Source: CALNZV01 sp942491115 (GTDB taxonomy: Bacteria > Desulfobacterota > Desulfobacteria > Desulfobacterales > UBA5852). From it: a DNA stretch of 64,000 bases. The position numbers were made by a program, and so were the translations under genes. Positions 15,497 to 24,859 of this stretch are shown piece after piece. The first letter of the stretch is position 1. Each line of letters opens with the position of its first letter. The notes under the pieces were generated by a model. The model had not been told where the DNA came from. It was given only the letters and a program-made list of their open reading frames with translations, and made no database searches. The stretch covers positions 248,001-312,000 of the forward strand of contig CALNZV010000001.1 of the NCBI GenBank assembly GCA_942491115.1. The letters are read 5' to 3'.

Positions 15497-16342
15497 TCAA
15501 CGGGAATCACCGGGGCAATCCTCCTGGACCGCTTTTTCCGAAGGCGTCTCCGACGTCGGTTGCCATGTCACCATGGGGTCGACTCGGGCGGCGTCCGGCA
15601 GACGTTTCCGATCGTCCGAACCGGCTTGGTATTCCAGTTCCAGACGATAGCGCTCGAGTTCCGCCTGTGTTTCCAGGGATTTCTTCGCGAGAAGAAACCG
15701 CAGGTAGACGATCCAGGTGACCAGGCCGATGACTATCGTCCCGAGGGCCAGGAACACCCACTTGTAGCGGGTCAGGGTATCGATGCCCACCCTGCTGAGA
15801 TAGGTGACCAAATTGGGGACGACCCAATAGGCCACGACACCCAGCAAAATCAGAAACCCGATGGTGAAGATATTGAAGCGGCTCATCCTCAGCAGCAGCC
15901 GCTCGGCGCGGGAATGTCCCTTCGATTCGACAGTCGGTTCGGCGGCGTCGCCATCCGGTTTGCTGTCACCATAGAAAACCGCCATGTAAGCTCTAACCAG
16001 AAAGGCAAAGAGCAGCATCCCGCCGACGGGGATGCCGAATGCCGCCGCAAACCAGGCTCTGAAGGGAAAGGGCTCTACCCGGGTGATGAAGCGAACGTCG
16101 TAGCGATCCAGAGGCCCGAAATTTTGTTCAAAGTAGTACTTGTCGAACTGGCTCAAATTGGCGCCGTCGGCCTCGTATACGATGGCGCCGTCGGCGTTGA
16201 CGACCTGGATAGTCGCCTTGCGCCCGGATTTCATGGCTGCCAGGGCAAAAATCTCCAGCTCGAGCAGAAGCAGGCACACGCCGATGACCACAAAAAGCGT
16301 CTTATGCTCCCTCATGAGCTGCAGCATGTTTTGCTTTGACAT
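15497..16342 (-). CDS. Integral membrane protein of unknown function
   Basis: A 281-residue protein with about four membrane segments: residues about 15-37, 98-122, 162-185 and 195-220. Between the first two is an extracytoplasmic domain of about 60 residues. The C-terminal 55 residues are charged and Glu/Arg-rich, with coiled-coil character (SLETQAELERYRLELEY), and should face the cytoplasm. An AAGGGC lies before the ATG. The layout (short periplasmic sensor-like loop, long cytoplasmic helix) resembles a receptor or scaffold, but no known domain is visible. It heads a two-gene leftward unit with the exported protein at 15101 and is divergent from the FMN oxidase gene. Confidence 0.7.
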   Translation of the reverse strand: MSKQNMLQLMREHKTLFVVIGVCLLLLELEIFALAAMKSGRKATIQVVNADGAIVYEADGANLSQFDKYYFEQNFGPLDRYDVRFITRVEPFPFRAWFAAAFGIPVGGMLLFAFLVRAYMAVFYGDSKPDGDAAEPTVESKGHSRAERLLLRMSRFNIFTIGFLILLGVVAYWVVPNLVTYLSRVGIDTLTRYKWVFLALGTIVIGLVTWIVYLRFLLAKKSLETQAELERYRLELEYQAGSDDRKRLPDAARVDPMVTWQPTSETPSEKAVQEDCPGDSR

Positions 16343-16540
16343 TTTACTGCCCTTCTGCTTTGATCACCGGCTTAACTCCCGAAACCGAATCGGCAACCCT
16401 GCAGCCACGAAGGATCGGGGCCGGCAGACGGATTCAATCCCCTTGAGATCGGATCTGCTGTCACCCCGCCATCCGAGGCCGAAGGTGGTTTTATTATCAT
16501 AAGGTTTCGCCATGACACAACCGTTTCAGAGGAGGGGTTC

Positions 16541-17566
16541 ATGAAATCGATTCGCGTTTTGGCCAAAGAACGGATGGAAGGCTTCTGCCGCGTGTGCCCG
16601 GTATGCAACGGCAGAGCCTGTGCCGGCGAGGTTCCCGGAATGGGGGGCATCGGCACCGGCGCGTCCTTCCGCAGCAACCTAGATGCTCTGGCGGCCTATC
16701 GATTTAATATCCGGCTGATTCACGGCGCCGCCGATCCGGATCCGGGGACCCGTATCCTCGGAAAACCCCTTTCTATTCCCGTCCTGGCCGCCCCCATCGG
16801 CGGAGTGTCTTTCAACATGGGGGGCCAGATATCGGAAGAGGAATACATCTCCTCCAAACTTCAGGCCTGCGCCGCGAAGGGCATCATCGGCTGCACCGGA
16901 GACGGGGTTCCGCCCGTCATCCACGAAGCCGGCTTCGAGGCGATCCGATCCGTGGGAGGTGAAGGCATCCCCTTCATCAAACCCTGGGAAGACGACGAAC
17001 TCTTTGAGAAGATCGAAAAAGCCCTGGCAACGGGAACGGACATCATCGGCATGGACATCGATGCCGCCGGCCTGGTTACTCTGAAGCTTATGGGTCGGCC
17101 GGTTTCCCCCAAACCCCTGGATCAGCTCCGGAGGATCGTCGAAAAGGTGCCGGCCCAATTTATTGTTAAAGGGATCATGACCGCGGATCAGGCCAGACTG
17201 GCGATGGACGCCGGTGCTGCCGCTATCGTGGTGTCGAACCATGGCGGCCGAGTTCTCGATCATGCCCCGGGGGCTGCCGAGGTGCTGCCGGAGATCGCCG
17301 AGGCGGTGAACGGTCGCATTGCCGTTCTGGCGGACGGGGGTGTGCGATCCGGGGGAGATGTTCTGAAGCTGGTCGCCCTTGGGGCGGATGCCGTCATGAT
17401 CGGAAGACCGTTTTCCATAGCGACTATCGGCGGTCTCAAAGAGGGGGGCATGACCTACATCGACCAGATCCGCTCAGAGCTGTTGTCGGCGATGGTGCTC
17501 ACGGGGTGCCAACGCTTGGCCGATGCAACGCCTGATATTTTAAGGGCTTCTTACTCCAGGAACTAA
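16541..17566 (+). CDS. FMN-dependent alpha-hydroxyacid oxidase/dehydrogenase family protein
   Basis: A 341-residue TIM-barrel flavoprotein. Family signatures are PVLAAPIGG near the N-terminus of the barrel, the lysine strand FIVKGIMTADQA, the SNHGGRVLDHAPG active-site histidine/arginine segment and the FMN phosphate loop LADGGVRSGGDVLKLVALGA. Known members oxidise lactate, glycolate or mandelate. Here an extra N-terminal cysteine cluster (FCRVCPVCNGRACAGEVPG) precedes the barrel and could hold a metal or Fe-S cluster, so the substrate cannot be assigned. A GGAGGGG lies just before the ATG. It is followed after five bases by the ACT-domain gene. Confidence 0.82.
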   Translation: MKSIRVLAKERMEGFCRVCPVCNGRACAGEVPGMGGIGTGASFRSNLDALAAYRFNIRLIHGAADPDPGTRILGKPLSIPVLAAPIGGVSFNMGGQISEEEYISSKLQACAAKGIIGCTGDGVPPVIHEAGFEAIRSVGGEGIPFIKPWEDDELFEKIEKALATGTDIIGMDIDAAGLVTLKLMGRPVSPKPLDQLRRIVEKVPAQFIVKGIMTADQARLAMDAGAAAIVVSNHGGRVLDHAPGAAEVLPEIAEAVNGRIAVLADGGVRSGGDVLKLVALGADAVMIGRPFSIATIGGLKEGGMTYIDQIRSELLSAMVLTGCQRLADATPDILRASYSRN

Positions 17567-17571
17567 CCCAC

Positions 17572-18126
17572 ATGCAAAAAGTCATCATTTCCGTACTGGG
17601 CAATGACCGCCCGGGAATCATTGCAACGGTTTCCAGGGTCCTTCTGGAAAACGACGGCAACATCGAAAATGTGAGCCAAACAAGCCTCCAGATGATATTT
17701 GCCGGCGTTTTCATTGCCGCTATGCCCGACAACACCCGTCTCGACGACCTGGAGGAGGCGTTCCGGAAGCGGCTGGATCCCATGGGGCTTCATGTTCATC
17801 TCCAACCCATGGACATCGTGGATACCGCCCCCGCTATCGCCGCCGCCGACCCTTTCGTCGTCACCACCCGGGGACCGGACCGCAAAGGGCTCGTCGCGGA
17901 GATCAGCGCCGTTCTCGCCAGTCACCGGGCCAATATCACTAATCTTCAGGCGGTGTTCAAAGGCGGAAGCGATCCCAATGCCAATACCATGATCTATGAA
18001 GTGGACATTCCCCATGAGACCGATCACGAGGTGTTGTTTCACCACCTGCGCAGCCGCGCTGCCGCCCTCGACCTGAAGATCAGTATCCAGCACCGGGAAG
18101 TCTTCAACGTCATGAACCGCATCTGA
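17572..18126 (+). CDS. Tandem ACT-domain protein
   Basis: A 184-residue protein with two ACT domains: residues about 3-80 (VIISVLGNDRPGIIATVSRV) and 95-175 (VVTTRGPDRKGLVAEISAVL). ACT domains bind amino acids and regulate enzymes or transcription; the two-domain layout resembles GcvR-type regulators. No DNA-binding or catalytic domain is present. UPF0237 ACT proteins are commonly found beside UPF0210 genes, and the next gene is of that family, so the two probably work together. It is coupled to the upstream FMN oxidase gene. Confidence 0.82.
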   Translation: MQKVIISVLGNDRPGIIATVSRVLLENDGNIENVSQTSLQMIFAGVFIAAMPDNTRLDDLEEAFRKRLDPMGLHVHLQPMDIVDTAPAIAAADPFVVTTRGPDRKGLVAEISAVLASHRANITNLQAVFKGGSDPNANTMIYEVDIPHETDHEVLFHHLRSRAAALDLKISIQHREVFNVMNRI

Positions 18127-18187
18127 TGACCACCCCGGAGAGCCACCCGGTTCGCCCGATGCCTCTCCCATGAATGGGAACACAGCC

Positions 18188-19561
18188 ATGTTGACACAGG
18201 ATGAAATTCTATCAACCCTCGAAATGGTTCAAAGCGAACACTTGGATCTTCGAACCGTCACCTTGGGAATCAGCCTGGCGGATTGCGCCAGCGATAGCGA
18301 CAGCCGTCTTCGCCGAAACATCGGGGAAAAAATTCAAACCCTTTCCAGACAGCTCGTCTCGGTCTGCGACCGGATTGGCGACAAATACGGCATTCCGGTG
18401 GTCAACAAGCGAATCTCCGTCAGCCCGGTGTCGGTCTTTGCCGGTAACCGATCCCCCGATGAGATGGTATCGGTGGCCCACAGCCTTGACGACGCTGCCC
18501 AAGCCGCCAATGTCGACTTCATCGGGGGGTTCTCCGCCCTGGTAGAAAATGGGTTCACCCGGGGGGATCGGGCACTGATCGAGGCCATACCAAGGGCCCT
18601 TGCCGAAACCGCCAGGGTGTGCGCCTCGGTCAACGTCGCCTCGACCCGAGCCGGTATTAACATGGATGCCGTTCTCATGATGGGAAGCGTCCTGAAGGAG
18701 GCCGCGGAGCTGACGGAAGACCGTGACGGAATCGCCTGCGCCAAGCTCTGCGTCTTTGCCAATATTCCCCCGGACGTTCCTTTCATGGCCGGCGCCTATC
18801 TGGGAATCGGCCAGCCGGACGCCGTCATTAATGTCGGGGTAAGTGGACCCGGCGTGGTGAAGAAGGCCATCGATCGGGCCCTGGCCCACGCTCCCGGCAT
18901 GGATTTGGGGGGCATCTCGGAGGTGATCAAAAAAACCGCTTACAAGGTCACCCGTGTCGGGGAATTGATCGGCCGTGAGGTTGCCGATCAACTGGGCATC
19001 GAGTTCGGGGCAGTCGATCTGAGCCTCGCCCCGACCCCCAATGTGGGGGACAGCGTCGGGGAAATCTTTCAGAGTCTGGGATTGAAGTGCATCGGTGTCC
19101 CGGGCAGCACAGCGGTCCTGGCGATGCTGAACGACGCCGTCAAGAAAGGCGGCGCCTTTGCCAGCTCCCACGTCGGGGGGCTGAGCGGGGCCTTTATTCC
19201 GATCAGCGAAGACCTTAACATCGCTGCGGCCGCCGCAGAGGGCTTTCTTAGCATCGAAAAACTCGAGGCCCTGACGAGTGTCTGCTCGGTTGGTCTGGAT
19301 ATGGTGGCCCTGCCCGGAGATACGTCTGCGGAAACCCTTGCGGCCATCACGGCCGACGAAATGGCCATCGGCGTCATCAACGGGAAAACCACCGCCACCC
19401 GCCTGATACCGGTTCCCGGTAAGGCGGCCGGGCAGAAAGCCTATTTCGGGGGCCTCCTGGGCGAAGCCACAATCATTCCCGTACTAAACGGCCCCGGAGA
19501 CAATCATTTTATCCGCCATGGGGGTCGGATACCCGCACCCATTCACAGCCTTAAAAATTAG
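18188..19561 (+). CDS. UPF0210 (DUF711, PFL family) protein
   Basis: A 457-residue protein that matches the UPF0210 family along its length, from ILSTLEMVQSEHLDLRTVTLGISL at the N-terminus through DLSLAPTPNVGDSVGEIF to the Gly/Ala-rich C-terminal part. The family is distantly related in fold to pyruvate formate-lyase, but it has no glycyl-radical loop and its reaction is unknown. I placed the start at 18188, where family members begin; an ATG at 18170 would add six residues. It is the last gene of the three-gene unit with the hydroxyacid oxidase and the ACT protein. Confidence 0.85.
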   Translation: MLTQDEILSTLEMVQSEHLDLRTVTLGISLADCASDSDSRLRRNIGEKIQTLSRQLVSVCDRIGDKYGIPVVNKRISVSPVSVFAGNRSPDEMVSVAHSLDDAAQAANVDFIGGFSALVENGFTRGDRALIEAIPRALAETARVCASVNVASTRAGINMDAVLMMGSVLKEAAELTEDRDGIACAKLCVFANIPPDVPFMAGAYLGIGQPDAVINVGVSGPGVVKKAIDRALAHAPGMDLGGISEVIKKTAYKVTRVGELIGREVADQLGIEFGAVDLSLAPTPNVGDSVGEIFQSLGLKCIGVPGSTAVLAMLNDAVKKGGAFASSHVGGLSGAFIPISEDLNIAAAAAEGFLSIEKLEALTSVCSVGLDMVALPGDTSAETLAAITADEMAIGVINGKTTATRLIPVPGKAAGQKAYFGGLLGEATIIPVLNGPGDNHFIRHGGRIPAPIHSLKN

Positions 19562-19625
19562 CCCCAAGGGCTTCCGAAGCGCCCTCTTTTCAGTCGCCGG
19601 CCGGTGGGGAATCCCTGGGTCGTCC

Positions 19626-20423
19626 TCAGTCGACCAGAAGCCCCCTGTCCGAGGCAAAGTCTTCCCCCTGCTGAGAATAAAACCGCTCGAGGAGATGGTC
19701 CACCGAGGTCTGCTTCTTTTCTTTTCCGGCAATGTCCAGGATGATCCGCCCGCGGTGCATCATAATCAATCGGTTTCCGAATTCCAGGGCGTGTTTCATG
19801 TTGTGGGTGACCATCAGCGTCGTCAGCCGACGGGAATCGATAATCTCCCTCGTCAGTCCGAGAATCTGACGGGCGGTTTTCGGGTCCAGCGCCGCCGTGT
19901 GCTCGTCCAACAACAGCACTTCGGGGCGAACGAGAGTCGACATCAACATCGTCAGGGCCTGACGCTGCCCACCAGAGAGGAGCCCGACGGTGGTTCCCAG
20001 CCTGTCCTCCAATCCGAGTCCCAGAATCTTCAGAACCTCCCTGAATCGTCTTCGATAGGCGGCTTTCACCCCGAGGGCGAAACCACGCCGCTGCCCCCGT
20101 TTCATGGCCATCGCCAAATTCTGCTCGATGGTCAAGGAGGCGCTGGTGCCGACCAGAGGGTCTTGAAAAACCCGGCCAATATATCTCGCTCTTCGGTATT
20201 CAGGCCAACGGGTGACATCCCGGCCGTTTAGGATGATGTCGCCCCCCTCCACCGGGTAGGTGCCCGCCAGACCGTTCAGAAGCGATGACTTTCCAGCCCC
20301 GTTGGAACCGATCAAAGTGACGAAATCCCCCTTTTCGACATGAAGCGAACAGTCGTTCAAGGCCACCACTTCATTGACGCCGCCCCGGTTGAATATCTTT
20401 GTGACGTGATTGAAGCGGATCAT
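19626..20423 (-). CDS. ABC transporter ATP-binding protein (Trp/Tyr-type importer)
   Basis: A 265-residue ATPase with Walker A GSNGAGKSS, signature LLSGGQRQAL and Walker B VLLLDEHTAALDP. The ATG at 20423 overlaps the permease stop by four bases; the longer open frame is upstream noise. With the permease and the ABC_sub_bind-type binding protein it forms a complete importer of the group that includes TrpXYZ. The ligand is not known from sequence; aromatic amino acids or related small molecules are the best guess. Confidence 0.88.
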   Translation of the reverse strand: MIRFNHVTKIFNRGGVNEVVALNDCSLHVEKGDFVTLIGSNGAGKSSLLNGLAGTYPVEGGDIILNGRDVTRWPEYRRARYIGRVFQDPLVGTSASLTIEQNLAMAMKRGQRRGFALGVKAAYRRRFREVLKILGLGLEDRLGTTVGLLSGGQRQALTMLMSTLVRPEVLLLDEHTAALDPKTARQILGLTREIIDSRRLTTLMVTHNMKHALEFGNRLIMMHRGRIILDIAGKEKKQTSVDHLLERFYSQQGEDFASDRGLLVD

Positions 20424-21307
20424 GATTGACCGAGGCGGGATTTGATCTGGGGCACGGTGAGGGCAAGCATCACCATCAGCGCCGTAATGAGGTTTAGATC
20501 GCTCGGTGTGAAGGTGAATCGGCCCCATTTGATGCCAAGGGCCAGGGCGATAGCGATGCGATAAACGATCGATCCCAGTAAGGCAGCCATGCAGGACCGA
20601 GCGATACCGCCCTTGCCGCATAGCGTTTCCCCAACGATGACCGACGCCAGGCCGGCGATGATGGTTCCAACCCCCATGTTGACGTCTGAGGCCCCCTGGT
20701 TCTGGGCCACCAATGCCCCCGACAGGGCCACCAGCGCATTGGACAGTCCCACGCCCAGCAACACCATGCGGTGGGTGTTGACACCCTGACTCGTGATCAT
20801 TTTCGGGTTGTCGCCAGTGGCGAGGAGCGCCAGACCCAACTCCGTATGGAGAAACCAGATGATGGCACCCGTTACGGCGAATGCCATTCCCCCATAGAGC
20901 ACGGGCGCCGTCAGGTAGGCGGGCATCGAGAGGGCGGCAAGGGAATCGAGCACCGTTTCCACCCCCAGCAGGGACCGGTTGGGTCCCCCCATGATCCGGA
21001 TGTTGATGGAATATAAAGATATCATGGTGAGGATGGAGGCCAGAAGGTGGAGAATCTTTAATTTGGTGTTGAGAACCGCTGTGACCATTCCGGCCAGAAA
21101 CCCTGCCCCCATGGCCAAAAGGAGGGATCCAAATGGATTGATGCCGTGGGCGATGGCCACGGCGGACATGGAAGCCCCTAGTGGAAGACTCCCGTCAACG
21201 GTCAGATCGGGAAAATTCAACACCCGAAACGTCAGATAGACCCCCAGGGACATAATCCCGTAAAGGAGCCCCTGCTCCACGGCCCCGATCAGCGCGTAGC
21301 TGGTCAT
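20420..21307 (-). CDS. ABC transporter permease (BPD_transp_2 type)
   Basis: A 295-residue membrane protein with eight to ten predicted helices. The N-terminus (QGLLYGIMSLGVYLTFRVLN, then FPDLTVDGSLPLGA) is typical of permeases that partner ABC_sub_bind binding proteins. It lies between the binding-protein gene and the ATPase gene and overlaps the ATPase start by four bases. The gap from the binding-protein stop is 30 bases, so the three genes form one leftward operon. Confidence 0.88.
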   Translation of the reverse strand: MTSYALIGAVEQGLLYGIMSLGVYLTFRVLNFPDLTVDGSLPLGASMSAVAIAHGINPFGSLLLAMGAGFLAGMVTAVLNTKLKILHLLASILTMISLYSINIRIMGGPNRSLLGVETVLDSLAALSMPAYLTAPVLYGGMAFAVTGAIIWFLHTELGLALLATGDNPKMITSQGVNTHRMVLLGVGLSNALVALSGALVAQNQGASDVNMGVGTIIAGLASVIVGETLCGKGGIARSCMAALLGSIVYRIAIALALGIKWGRFTFTPSDLNLITALMVMLALTVPQIKSRLGQS

Positions 21308-21337
21308 CAGACCGATGTGCTCCGACGGTCCGGCATC

Positions 21338-22309
21338 TTACCGGTAAACCTTGTTTGCTTCCCGGAGCAGGGCTTCGGGGACGGTGACTCCCATTTTCTC
21401 CGCGTAGGTCTGGTTGATATGAAGCTCGAGTGTCTCCTGGGTTTCCACGGGCGTGGTGGCGGGATCCGCACCGTTTAGTATCCGGATGGCCATGGCGCCG
21501 GTCTGCCGACCATGGGCATAATAGTCGAATCCCATGGCGGCAATAGCCCCTCGCTTGACGCTGTCGATGTCGGCGCAAAAGATCGGAAGCTGACTGTCAA
21601 CCCCGACCTTGATGGCGGATTCCAGAGCCGATACCACGGTATTGTCGGTGGGTATGAATACGGCATCCACCCGTCCGACAAGGCTCTTGGCAGCCTGGTA
21701 GACATCGCTGGATTTCGAAACCGTCGATTCGACAACCTCAAAGTCCAGCTGGTCTCCGATGGTGCGAATGCCCTTGACGGTGGTGTTGCTGTTGGCTTCC
21801 CCGGAGTTGTAGATGACGCCCAGGCGCCGCAATTCCGGGAAAAAGCCGATGACCATGCCCAGGTGCTGGTCCAAGGGCAGAAGATCGCTGACACCGGTGA
21901 TATTGCCCCCGGGTCGAGACAGGTCAGCAACGAGTCCAGCCCCTACCGGATCGGTAATGGCAGTAAATAAAAACGGTGTTTCCTGCATGTGGGGCGCCTT
22001 GCGCAGGGCCTGGGCAACGGCCTGGGCCGTGGGGGTGGCAATCGCCAGAATCAGATCCGGCTTTTCACCCATGATCTGTCCGGCAATCTGGCCGGCGATG
22101 GCCATGTTGGCCTGGGCATTGTGAACCGTGAATTGAACGGACACCTGCTGATCCTTCAACTGATCCTGGAACCCTTTGAGAACAGCGTCAAGGGCCGGAT
22201 GTTCGACAAACTGGCTGACCGAGATTCGATATGTCTGCTGGGCGTCGGCCACGGATCCACCGATCAATGACATCGTTAAAACCACTAAAAGCACCATGAT
22301 GCGTTTCAT
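21338..22309 (-). CDS. ABC_sub_bind periplasmic binding protein
   Basis: A 323-residue exported protein with signal peptide MKRIMVLLVVLTMSLIGGSV cleaved near ADA. The mature protein has the two-lobed fold of the ABC_sub_bind family, with the segments LILAIATPTAQAVAQAL, PFLFTAITDPVGAGLV and NITGVSDLLP. I chose the ATG at 22309 because AAAGGAGA lies eight bases before it; two in-frame starts upstream lie on or before that site. It is the first gene of the importer operon. The family includes Trp and Tyr binders; the ligand here is unassigned. Confidence 0.87.
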   Translation of the reverse strand: MKRIMVLLVVLTMSLIGGSVADAQQTYRISVSQFVEHPALDAVLKGFQDQLKDQQVSVQFTVHNAQANMAIAGQIAGQIMGEKPDLILAIATPTAQAVAQALRKAPHMQETPFLFTAITDPVGAGLVADLSRPGGNITGVSDLLPLDQHLGMVIGFFPELRRLGVIYNSGEANSNTTVKGIRTIGDQLDFEVVESTVSKSSDVYQAAKSLVGRVDAVFIPTDNTVVSALESAIKVGVDSQLPIFCADIDSVKRGAIAAMGFDYYAHGRQTGAMAIRILNGADPATTPVETQETLELHINQTYAEKMGVTVPEALLREANKVYR

Positions 22310-22436
22310 GATCATTCTCCTTTCAACCCGATTCGACGCGTTCCGTCTGATCCCACTGCCCCGGGCAGCCTTTGGAATCGATAGACGCCGATCATCCGGA
22401 CAGACATTCAAACCGACACCGGCGGCGTTGGTCTTT

Positions 22437-22829
22437 CTACTTTACTGTGACGACGGGACAGTGGGCATTTAGGATAACAAACCGGGACGTCGATCCGAAA
22501 ACCAACTTTCCAACCTTCGATCGGCGCCTGACCCCGATATAAACCAAATCCACCCCCCGCTCCTTGGCAAAATCGACAAGATCTAGACCTGGGTCCTTGC
22601 CACGGATCAACAGGTGAGTGTCGCAGACGATGCCCTTCTCCTCAACGACCGCCTTTCGGTAGGCCAATGCCGCTTCCGCATCGTGAATCGCCTCTCTCTC
22701 ACTCTCGGTTCCCTTGAAAAGGGACCACACCAGCTCGATGCTTGCCTTGAAGGTATCGGCATGGCGAAGGGCCAGGGTAACCGCCTCTTTGGACACGTTG
22801 GAGTTGTCAAACGCCACCATCAGTTTCAT
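22437..22829 (-). CDS. Universal stress protein (UspA family), ATP-binding type
   Basis: A 130-residue single Usp domain. The start MKLMVAFDNSNVSKEAV and the C-terminal nucleotide loop (GVRRRSKVGKLVFGSTSRFV, then CPVVTVK) match the ATP-binding subclass with the G-2x-G-9x-G(S/T) pattern. An AAGGAG precedes the ATG. It appears to be a single-gene unit. Such proteins aid survival under stress; the specific role is unknown. Confidence 0.88.
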   Translation of the reverse strand: MKLMVAFDNSNVSKEAVTLALRHADTFKASIELVWSLFKGTESEREAIHDAEAALAYRKAVVEEKGIVCDTHLLIRGKDPGLDLVDFAKERGVDLVYIGVRRRSKVGKLVFGSTSRFVILNAHCPVVTVK

Positions 22830-23002
22830 CGAAATCTCCTTGTCTCGGGTCAGCGGTTCCTATCACAATCACGGGGGAATTGCCACCACCGGACGCACTG
22901 TGACGGTGACCCACCGGCAGGCTATTGAACGACCCGGCGCCCCTAAACGAAGCCGGTTCCCCCCCATGACCCTGGACGACAGGGGGTTGCCGCCAAGGAG
23001 CA

Positions 23003-23527
23003 TCAACCGTCTCTCAACGCCGACACCACCGCTTTCATAAAGGCCGGAAGATCGTCGGGGGTGCGGCTGGTGATCAGGCGGCCGTCTATCACCACTTCCT
23101 GATCGACCCAGTCGGCACCGGCGTGGATCAAGTCGTCCTTGATGGCAAAAAAGGAGGTAACCGTTCTTCCCTGGAGGATCTTCGCCGAGGCAAGCATCCA
23201 TCCGGCATGACAGATCGCCGCCACCACTTTCCCCTCTTGGTGGAGGCTCCGGACCAGACCGACCATGTCGGGATACCGCCGCATCAAATCCGGTGCGTAT
23301 CCACCGGGGATGACGATGCCGTCGACATCCCCGATGTTGATATCCCCGGCGGCTGCATCCACCGTCACCGGAATGCCGGCCTTGCCGCTGTATGTTTTCG
23401 CCGATCCGGATCCGACCACGGTCACCGCGGCACCCTCTTCCCGCAGGCGATAATATGGGTACCAAAACTCAAGGTCGTTCACCATGTTTTCGACCGGCAT
23501 CACCACTGCTATTCCCGATAACGACAT
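23003..23527 (-). CDS. DJ-1/PfpI family protein
   Basis: A 174-residue protein of the DJ-1/PfpI fold. The nucleophile elbow AAICHAGWML holds Cys106-His107, and VIPGGYAPDLMR is the family glycine loop. Relatives include YhbO/PfpI proteins, reported as proteases, glyoxalases or deglycases; the activity here is open. GGAGG lies five bases before the ATG at 23527. A GTG directly upstream (23530) would add one residue. The 170 bases between this gene and the Usp gene show no clear feature. Confidence 0.85.
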   Translation of the reverse strand: MSLSGIAVVMPVENMVNDLEFWYPYYRLREEGAAVTVVGSGSAKTYSGKAGIPVTVDAAAGDINIGDVDGIVIPGGYAPDLMRRYPDMVGLVRSLHQEGKVVAAICHAGWMLASAKILQGRTVTSFFAIKDDLIHAGADWVDQEVVIDGRLITSRTPDDLPAFMKAVVSALRDG

Positions 23528-24079
23528 CACAGCCTCCTCTCCTTAACGGTTATCGCTGGGTCTTTGAAATGAACAGTCCATAGGGCCGACGATTGCCAGG
23601 ATGCCGCTTGGCGATCGGTGCCTTAGGAATAAGATCTCTGCCGAAAGGCGGTATCCGACCGTATTGAAACGCTATTCCCCTCGGCGATGCCTCCAACCGG
23701 ACGGTGGCGGCATTCATTGCGAGACGGTCAACATCTAAACAACCAGGAAAAAAACCTCAAGACAATTCAATTGGTCACGGGAAACAACACCCGATGAAAC
23801 GACGTCGATATCCGCCCATTGCTCGACCCTGTCGGCGATCACTCCTGTTTCGACCGTATTGAACTCGAAGGCGCGGCATGCCCGAGGGAGATGAGGACAG
23901 TCGGGGGATGACGGGATCGGTGAATGGTTCCGGACGTGTTCGGTAGGTAGTGACTGATAGGAGAAGCGGATTTCCCCGAACGGATCGAATCTTTACAAAC
24001 ACCAAATGAAGTGATTAACTGTTGCCCTTCTGCAGACTGTACAGTGCCCTCCAGCAATCGACGGCACTTGGAAAGTGTG
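23528..24079. other. Intergenic stretch without recognised gene
   Basis: About 550 bases separate the divergent DJ-1/PfpI and DUF2062 genes. Short open frames exist on both strands but show no family resemblance or convincing ribosome-binding sites. The region should hold promoters for both flanking genes; I cannot place them with confidence. Confidence 0.5.
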
Positions 24080-24847
24080 ATGACTGACGGCCAACCAAAG
24101 CCTGATACCCCCCCGTCCCGACCACGGCCTCTTCCGGTATCGCTGTCTGAGGAAGGTTCCCCTCCGGCAGCCCCCTCCCGGCAGTCACCCGACGTGGTCG
24201 AACTTCCCAGACCGTCCCCACCCCTTTCCGACATCGATGCGATGGCGGACGGCCCAGCCGCCGACACCCACTTGCCCGTCGACACCTCCCTTTCGAAATG
24301 GACCGCCTCCCTCAGAAAAGCCTACGAACGCTTCCTGAAGATACGCGGGAATCCCAGAGAAATCGGCCTTGGGTTTGCATTGGGTATATTCGTTGGAATG
24401 ACGCCGTTCATGGGGATGCATACCGCCATTGCCGTTTTTCTCGCCGCCATGCTGAAGTGGAACAAATTTGCCGCCGCCATTTCGGTCTGGATCTCCAACC
24501 CGGTGACGGCGCCTTTCATTTACAGCGTCACTTATCTGGTAGGGTCATGGTTTGTTCCTCCTCAGCGACCCTTTGTGCTGCCACCCACATTTGATCTGGA
24601 TGCCCTGATCTTACTGGTCAAGATGGGACCGGAGTTTTTTTGGGTTCTCATGGTGGGAGGAGCCATCACCGGTTTGCCCCTGGCCATCGCGGCCTATTTT
24701 ATGGCCTTCGGTGCCATTGTGGAATATCGCAAGACGATTCTTCAGAAGCTTGTAAAAAGTACCGAAACATTAAAAAGCAAGCTTCATCCACCCAATCGCT
24801 CCCGTCGGGAGCCCCGAAAAAAAGGAAAGAAAAAGCGACGACGATAG
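24080..24847 (+). CDS. DUF2062 membrane protein
   Basis: A 255-residue protein. The first 75 residues are a Pro/Ser-rich, probably disordered cytoplasmic segment. The DUF2062 core follows at about 85-230 with GNPREIGLGFALGIFVGMTP, the ISNPVTAPFIY motif and three or four membrane helices. The tail is strongly basic (RREPRKKGKKKRRR). The family is found near glycosyltransferases and lipid genes in other bacteria, but its function is unknown. The start at 24080 is chosen because the upstream extension is not family-like; it has only a weak ribosome-binding site. It is followed after 12 bases by the cNMP-PilZ gene. Confidence 0.82.
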   Translation: MTDGQPKPDTPPSRPRPLPVSLSEEGSPPAAPSRQSPDVVELPRPSPPLSDIDAMADGPAADTHLPVDTSLSKWTASLRKAYERFLKIRGNPREIGLGFALGIFVGMTPFMGMHTAIAVFLAAMLKWNKFAAAISVWISNPVTAPFIYSVTYLVGSWFVPPQRPFVLPPTFDLDALILLVKMGPEFFWVLMVGGAITGLPLAIAAYFMAFGAIVEYRKTILQKLVKSTETLKSKLHPPNRSRREPRKKGKKKRRR

Positions 24848-24859
24848 CGGAGGGCTCTG

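Noticed and set aside
15560..16339. Rightward open frame of 259 codons
   Set aside because: Antisense of the membrane protein at 15497-16342, whose helices are clear in the other direction.
19518..20231. Rightward open frame of 237 codons after the UPF0210 gene
   Set aside because: It lies opposite the ABC ATPase gene and shows no domain.
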